The translations under genes and the position numbers were made by a program. Shown in pieces: positions 7,795 through 10,441 of a stretch of 10,441 nucleotides of DNA (its first letter is position 1; the number at the start of each line of letters is the position of its first letter). Under the pieces are notes generated by a model. It did no database searches. It was not told the DNA's origin and saw only the letters and a program-made list of their open reading frames with translations. The DNA is from JBEIVB01 sp040374085 (GTDB taxonomy: Bacteria > Bacteroidota > Bacteroidia > UBA4408): assembly GCA_040374085.1 (NCBI GenBank), contig JBEIVB010000084.1, positions 1 to 10,441 on the forward strand. The letters run 5' to 3'.

Positions 7795-7809
7795 GCCCTC
7801 GGTTTCCCG

Positions 7810-7817
7810 TATCTTCG
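7810..7817 (+). promoter_or_regulatory. Weak -7-like element before gpsA
   Basis: TATCTTCG differs by one base from TAnnTTTG and ends 4 nt before the gpsA ATG, so any transcript from it would be nearly leaderless. No -33 TTG is seen at a suitable distance. It could be an internal promoter of the operon or chance. Confidence 0.2.
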
Positions 7818-7821
7818 TGGC

Positions 7822-8838
7822 ATGTTGAACTCCACCACCGGTGCTCCACCCGGATCTGTAGCCGTAATAGGCGGCGGAAGCTGGGCCACCGCCCTCGTAA
7901 AAATGCTGCTCAACAACCGTCCCACCGTGGGCTGGTGGTTGCGCAACCCGGCCACGGTGCAGGCCATACGCCAATACGGGCACAACCCCCACTACCTCAG
8001 CAGCGTGGCCCTACCCACCGATCGGCTGCACCTCAGCCACCACCTGCACGACCTCCTGCCCCATTACGAAACCCTTATACTGGCCGTGCCGGCCGCCTTT
8101 TTAAAAGAAAGCCTGGCCTCGGCCCCCAACCATCCCCTGCACCGGCACACCATCTTCTCGGCCATTAAAGGCATTGTGCCCGGCGAGAACAAGATTGTGG
8201 GCGATTACCTAACCGAGTCTCTGGGGTTGCCCCTGCATAACTTTGGTGTGATTACCGGCCCCTGCCACGCAGAAGAGGTTGCCATGGAAAAACTCAGCTA
8301 CCTCACCATTGCCTCTCAGTCGGAAGAAAAAGCCGCCAATATGGCCAAGGCCCTCTCGTGCCGCTACCTGAAAACCACACTCAGCGACGACATCTACGGC
8401 ACCGAATACTCCGCCGTGCTCAAAAACATCTTCGCCATTGCCAGCGGCATCTGCCACGGGCTGGGCTACGGCGACAACTTTCAGGCCGTGCTCATTGCCA
8501 ATGCCAGCCAAGAAATACAACGTTTTGTTGATGCCGTTCATCCCATCGAGCGCGACATCAAGAGTCCGGCCTACCTGGGCGACCTGTTGGTTACCGCCTA
8601 CAGCCAGTTTAGCCGCAACCGCACCTTTGGCAGCATGCTGGGCAAGGGCTACAGCGTGAACTTTGCGCAGCTCGAAATGCAAATGGTGGCCGAAGGATAT
8701 TATGCCGTTAAGTGCATACACGAAATAAACAAGCGGTATGAAGTAGATATGCCCATCACCGAAGCGGTGTACAACATCATCTACGAAAAAATATCGCCGG
8801 CCATTGAAATGAAGTTGTTAACCGATAAGCTGGGTTGA
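7822..8838 (+). CDS. gpsA: Glycerol-3-phosphate dehydrogenase [NAD(P)+]
   Basis: Reduces dihydroxyacetone phosphate to sn-glycerol 3-phosphate, the backbone for membrane phospholipids; cytoplasmic. It is 338 residues, normal for the family. The Rossmann dinucleotide motif is V15-I-G-G-G-S-W-A-T-A24, and the active-site segments are S113-A-I-K116-G, G146-P-C-H-A-E-E152 (GPSFAKE or GPTHAEE in others) and V199-L-K201-N-I-F-A-I-A-S-G-I with the catalytic lysine, followed by GLGYGDN. The region after it (QAVLIANASQEIQRF, then DLLVTAYSQFSRNRTFG) replaces the common ALITRGLAEM and DLVLTC forms, which I take as the Bacteroidota variant. ATG 7822 is the first good start and leaves a 12-residue N-terminal lead before the Rossmann strand. 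The stop TGA shares its last base with the mnmE ATG (TGATG), so the two are probably coupled. Confidence 0.96.
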   Translation: MLNSTTGAPPGSVAVIGGGSWATALVKMLLNNRPTVGWWLRNPATVQAIRQYGHNPHYLSSVALPTDRLHLSHHLHDLLPHYETLILAVPAAFLKESLASAPNHPLHRHTIFSAIKGIVPGENKIVGDYLTESLGLPLHNFGVITGPCHAEEVAMEKLSYLTIASQSEEKAANMAKALSCRYLKTTLSDDIYGTEYSAVLKNIFAIASGICHGLGYGDNFQAVLIANASQEIQRFVDAVHPIERDIKSPAYLGDLLVTAYSQFSRNRTFGSMLGKGYSVNFAQLEMQMVAEGYYAVKCIHEINKRYEVDMPITEAVYNIIYEKISPAIEMKLLTDKLG

Positions 8839-10241
8839 TGCAAAGCGGCTATGCCCACCTGGGCGAAACCATTGTGGCCCTGGCCACCCCGCCGGGCATC
8901 GGAGCCCTGGCTGTGGTGCGGGTAAGCGGCAACGATGCCTGGGAGAAGGTAGATGCCGTCTTTCGTCCGGCCAAAGGCAAGCGGGGCTTGCAGGGCAGCA
9001 AGGGCTACACCTTGCATTACGGACATCTTATGAAAGGCCAAGACGTGCTCGATGAAGTGCTGGTGAGCCTGTTCAAAGGTCCGCGCTCGTTTACCGGCGA
9101 AAACACCGTAGAAATAAGCCTGCACGGCTCGGTTTTAATACAAAGGGCGGTGCTCGATTTGCTTACCGGATTGGGTATGCGCTTGGCCCAGCCCGGGGAA
9201 TTTACCCTGAGGGCCTTCTTAAACGGGCGCATAGACCTCACCCAGGCCGAAGCCGTGGCCGACCTCATTGCGGCCGATTCGGTGGCCGCCCATCGCATGG
9301 CCCTAAACCAGTTGAAAGGCGGATTCAGCCAAGAGCTAAACGCCCTGCGCGAGCAGTTGGTGTACTTTGCTTCTATGGTGGAGCTGGAGCTCGATTTTGC
9401 CGAGGAAGATGTGGAGTTTGCCAACCGGGCACAGCTCCGCTCCCTGGTGAGCGCCATGGAAACGCGCATGCAGGAACTGGTGAACTCGTTTCGGCTGGGC
9501 AACACCCTAAAAGAGGGCCTTTCGGTGGCCATTGTGGGCGCACCCAACGCGGGCAAGAGCACCCTCCTCAACGCCCTGCTCAACGAAGAGCGTGCCCTGG
9601 TGAGCCCCATTGCCGGCACCACCCGCGACACCATTGAAGACAGCCTGCACCTGGGCGGTTATCGCTTTCGGTTTATGGATACCGCCGGACTCAGAGAAAC
9701 CCCCGATCTGGTGGAGCAGATGGGCATAGCGCGTGCACTGGCAAAATCGGCCGAGGCGCGTTTGGTGCTGTGGGTGGCCGATGCCACCGAAACCACACTC
9801 GAAACGCTGGCTCAAGAGGTGGATCGTCCGGAATGGGTGGGCAAACCCGTGGTGGTGGTGCTCAACAAAACCGACTTGTTGCCCGACCACGGCTCCAACC
9901 TGAAACAAGCCCTGGTGCAAAACGGCATGGAAGTAATTTCCTGCTCGGCCAAACAAGGCGAAGGGCTTTCCGAAATAAAACAACGTTTGATTGATGCCGT
10001 AGACCGGGGCGAAGCGGCTGCCGACGATGCCGTGGTAAGCAACACCCGACACCTTCAGGCCCTCACCTCTACCTTAGAAGCCTTGCAGCGCGTGCAGCAC
10101 GGCCTGGGCCACCACACCCCCGGCGACCTCTTGGCCCAAGACATACGCATGGCCCTCTACCACCTCGGCGAAATCACCGGCACCATCTACCACGACGAGC
10201 TGCTGGGTACGATTTTTAGTAGGTTTTGTATTGGGAAGTGA
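8838..10241 (+). CDS. mnmE: tRNA uridine-5-carboxymethylaminomethyl modification GTPase MnmE (TrmE/ThdF)
   Basis: With MnmG, it builds the cmnm5/nm5 group on U34 of tRNAs reading split codon boxes, including tRNA-Lys. It is 467 residues, full length. The N-terminal folate-binding domain (1-118) begins TIVALATPPGIGALAVVRVSG; a helical domain surrounds the inserted G domain. G motifs are G234-A-P-N-A-G-K-S241 (P-loop), T261-T-R-D264, D281-T-A-G284, N343-K-T-D346 and S370-A-K372. The C-terminus is FC464-I-G-K467, the family's catalytic CxGK ending. I chose ATG 8838, overlapping the gpsA stop as TGATG; the TTG at 8835 adds only one residue. Odd feature: the eleven codons from GGT 10206 to AAG 10238 are only 4/11 G/C-ending, whereas the eleven before them are all G/C-ending, although the protein end stays perfectly conserved. 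This fits replacement of the 3' end by an integrating element (see separate entry). Confidence 0.97.
   Translation: MQSGYAHLGETIVALATPPGIGALAVVRVSGNDAWEKVDAVFRPAKGKRGLQGSKGYTLHYGHLMKGQDVLDEVLVSLFKGPRSFTGENTVEISLHGSVLIQRAVLDLLTGLGMRLAQPGEFTLRAFLNGRIDLTQAEAVADLIAADSVAAHRMALNQLKGGFSQELNALREQLVYFASMVELELDFAEEDVEFANRAQLRSLVSAMETRMQELVNSFRLGNTLKEGLSVAIVGAPNAGKSTLLNALLNEERALVSPIAGTTRDTIEDSLHLGGYRFRFMDTAGLRETPDLVEQMGIARALAKSAEARLVLWVADATETTLETLAQEVDRPEWVGKPVVVVLNKTDLLPDHGSNLKQALVQNGMEVISCSAKQGEGLSEIKQRLIDAVDRGEAAADDAVVSNTRHLQALTSTLEALQRVQHGLGHHTPGDLLAQDIRMALYHLGEITGTIYHDELLGTIFSRFCIGK
10224..10241 (+). other. Candidate integration (att) site at the 3' end of mnmE
   Basis: The 18 bases TTTTGTATTGGGAAGTGA encode the conserved Phe-Cys-Ile-Gly-Lys-stop. 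From memory, the SGI1 attachment site at the same place in Salmonella thdF/trmE is TTCTGTATTGGGAAGTAA, which would be 16 of 18 identical. The coding constraint (FCIGK) explains part of the match, but not the choice of third bases, which differ from this genome's usual TTC TGC ATC GGC. I see no second copy in the 200 nt that follow, so the other end and any integrase must lie outside. Confidence 0.35.
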
Positions 10242-10308
10242 AGCCAGACTCCTGAGGGGCACTATACTTTTTTCAACCGATAAGTGGCATGCAACCCCCA
10301 TCTATTCA

Positions 10309-10348
10309 GTCAAGTTATTGCTTGACAAAGCACGCGCAACCGTCAAGC
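10309..10348 (+). repeat. Repeated GTCAAG / CTTGAC motif forming two alternative hairpins
   Basis: GTCAAG occurs at 10309-10314 and 10342-10347, and its complement CTTGAC at 10321-10326. The middle copy can pair with the left one (6 bp, 6-nt loop) or, extended to GCTTGAC, with the right one GTCAAGC (7 bp, 15-nt loop). Neither stem is followed by a clean T run. Possible roles are a protein-binding inverted repeat, recombinase arm sites or a leader structure. Confidence 0.4.
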
Positions 10349-10359
10349 CATAGCTTTAC

Positions 10360-10367
10360 TATTTTTG
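10360..10367 (+). promoter_or_regulatory. Candidate -7 element for a gene beyond the right edge
   Basis: TATTTTTG is an exact TAnnTTTG match, 49 nt before a possible ATG at 10417. There is no TTG at the expected -33 distance, and the stretch is AT-rich, where chance matches are common. Confidence 0.3.
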
Positions 10368-10402
10368 AGAAGCACTACATTTATTGACGCTGCTTCAATC
10401 TG

Positions 10403-10411
10403 CCCCCCCCC
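10403..10411 (+). repeat. Homopolymer tract of nine C
   Basis: Nine consecutive C lie 5 nt before a possible ATG, followed by another C4 after one A. It is the longest single-base run in the window. Such tracts are prone to slippage and can vary in length between cells, or be a sequencing error. Confidence 0.6.
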
Positions 10412-10416
10412 ACCCC

Positions 10417-10441
10417 ATGCACACCAACAAAACCTCCTCGT
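10417..10441 (+). CDS. Possible start of another gene, cut by the window edge
   Basis: ATG at 10417 opens a frame (MHTNKTSS...) that stays open for the eight codons visible. It lies downstream of a TAnnTTTG match. No family can be recognised from so few residues, and a frame this short means little. A TTG at 10384 is in the same frame and would place the C9 tract inside the coding region. Confidence 0.2.

Noticed and set aside
7335..8168. 277-codon + strand frame overlapping the end of the glycosyltransferase gene and start of gpsA
   Set aside because: Arg/Pro/Gln-rich out-of-frame translation; both overlapped genes are supported by motifs in their own frames.
8835..8837. TTG start for mnmE one codon before ATG
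   Set aside because: ATG 8838 gives a standard N-terminus and a typical TGATG overlap with gpsA.
10237..10273. Possible intrinsic terminator after mnmE (AGTG/CACT pairing followed by T6 at 10268-10273)
   Set aside because: Only four base pairs with a large loop and poor inner pairing; the T run alone is not enough.
1..10441. tRNA, rRNA, CRISPR array or transposase
   Set aside because: I saw no cloverleaf-like sequence, regularly spaced repeats or transposase motifs on either strand; nearly all of the window is filled by recognised genes.

Overview
The window looks like a piece of a Bacteroidota chromosome of fairly high GC. Three things support this. There is a gene for a type IX secretion system 'plug' family protein (formerly DUF5103), which is restricted to this phylum. 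The start codons lack Shine-Dalgarno sequences. Sequences fitting the Bacteroidota -7 element TAnnTTTG lie just upstream of several genes. I cannot place it below phylum level.

Left block (1-4332). The 3' part of prfC (release factor 3) runs in from outside the window and overlaps rsmA (16S rRNA dimethyladenosine transferase) by four bases on the + strand. rsmA converges tail to tail, with overlapping stop codons, on a minus-strand FNR/ferredoxin reductase of the PaaE type. Upstream of that reductase, on the same strand, is the T9SS plug-family gene. A short spacer between the two holds a hairpin and a candidate promoter.

Right block (4333-10241). A tight + strand run starts from a good Bacteroidota promoter: lysS (lysyl-tRNA synthetase), a GT-C/PMT-type membrane glycosyltransferase with a long soluble C-terminal region, gpsA (glycerol-3-phosphate dehydrogenase) and mnmE (tRNA U34 modification GTPase). 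Gaps are 3 nt, 27 nt and a one-base overlap, so it is probably one operon. It joins translation (charging and wobble modification of tRNA-Lys) with envelope functions (phospholipid precursor and glycan transfer).

Right edge (10242-10441). No complete gene is visible. This 200-nt stretch is more AT-rich and holds a repeated GTCAAG/CTTGAC motif able to form two alternative hairpins, a TAnnTTTG match, a C9 tract and a possible start of another gene. The most interesting signal sits just before it. The last 11 codons of mnmE switch abruptly from almost pure G/C-ending to mostly T-ending codons, and the last 18 bases closely resemble the attachment site of the Salmonella Genomic Island 1 family as I remember it. 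This raises the possibility that an integrated element starts here and continues past the window. Everything else is mostly ordinary housekeeping sequence.
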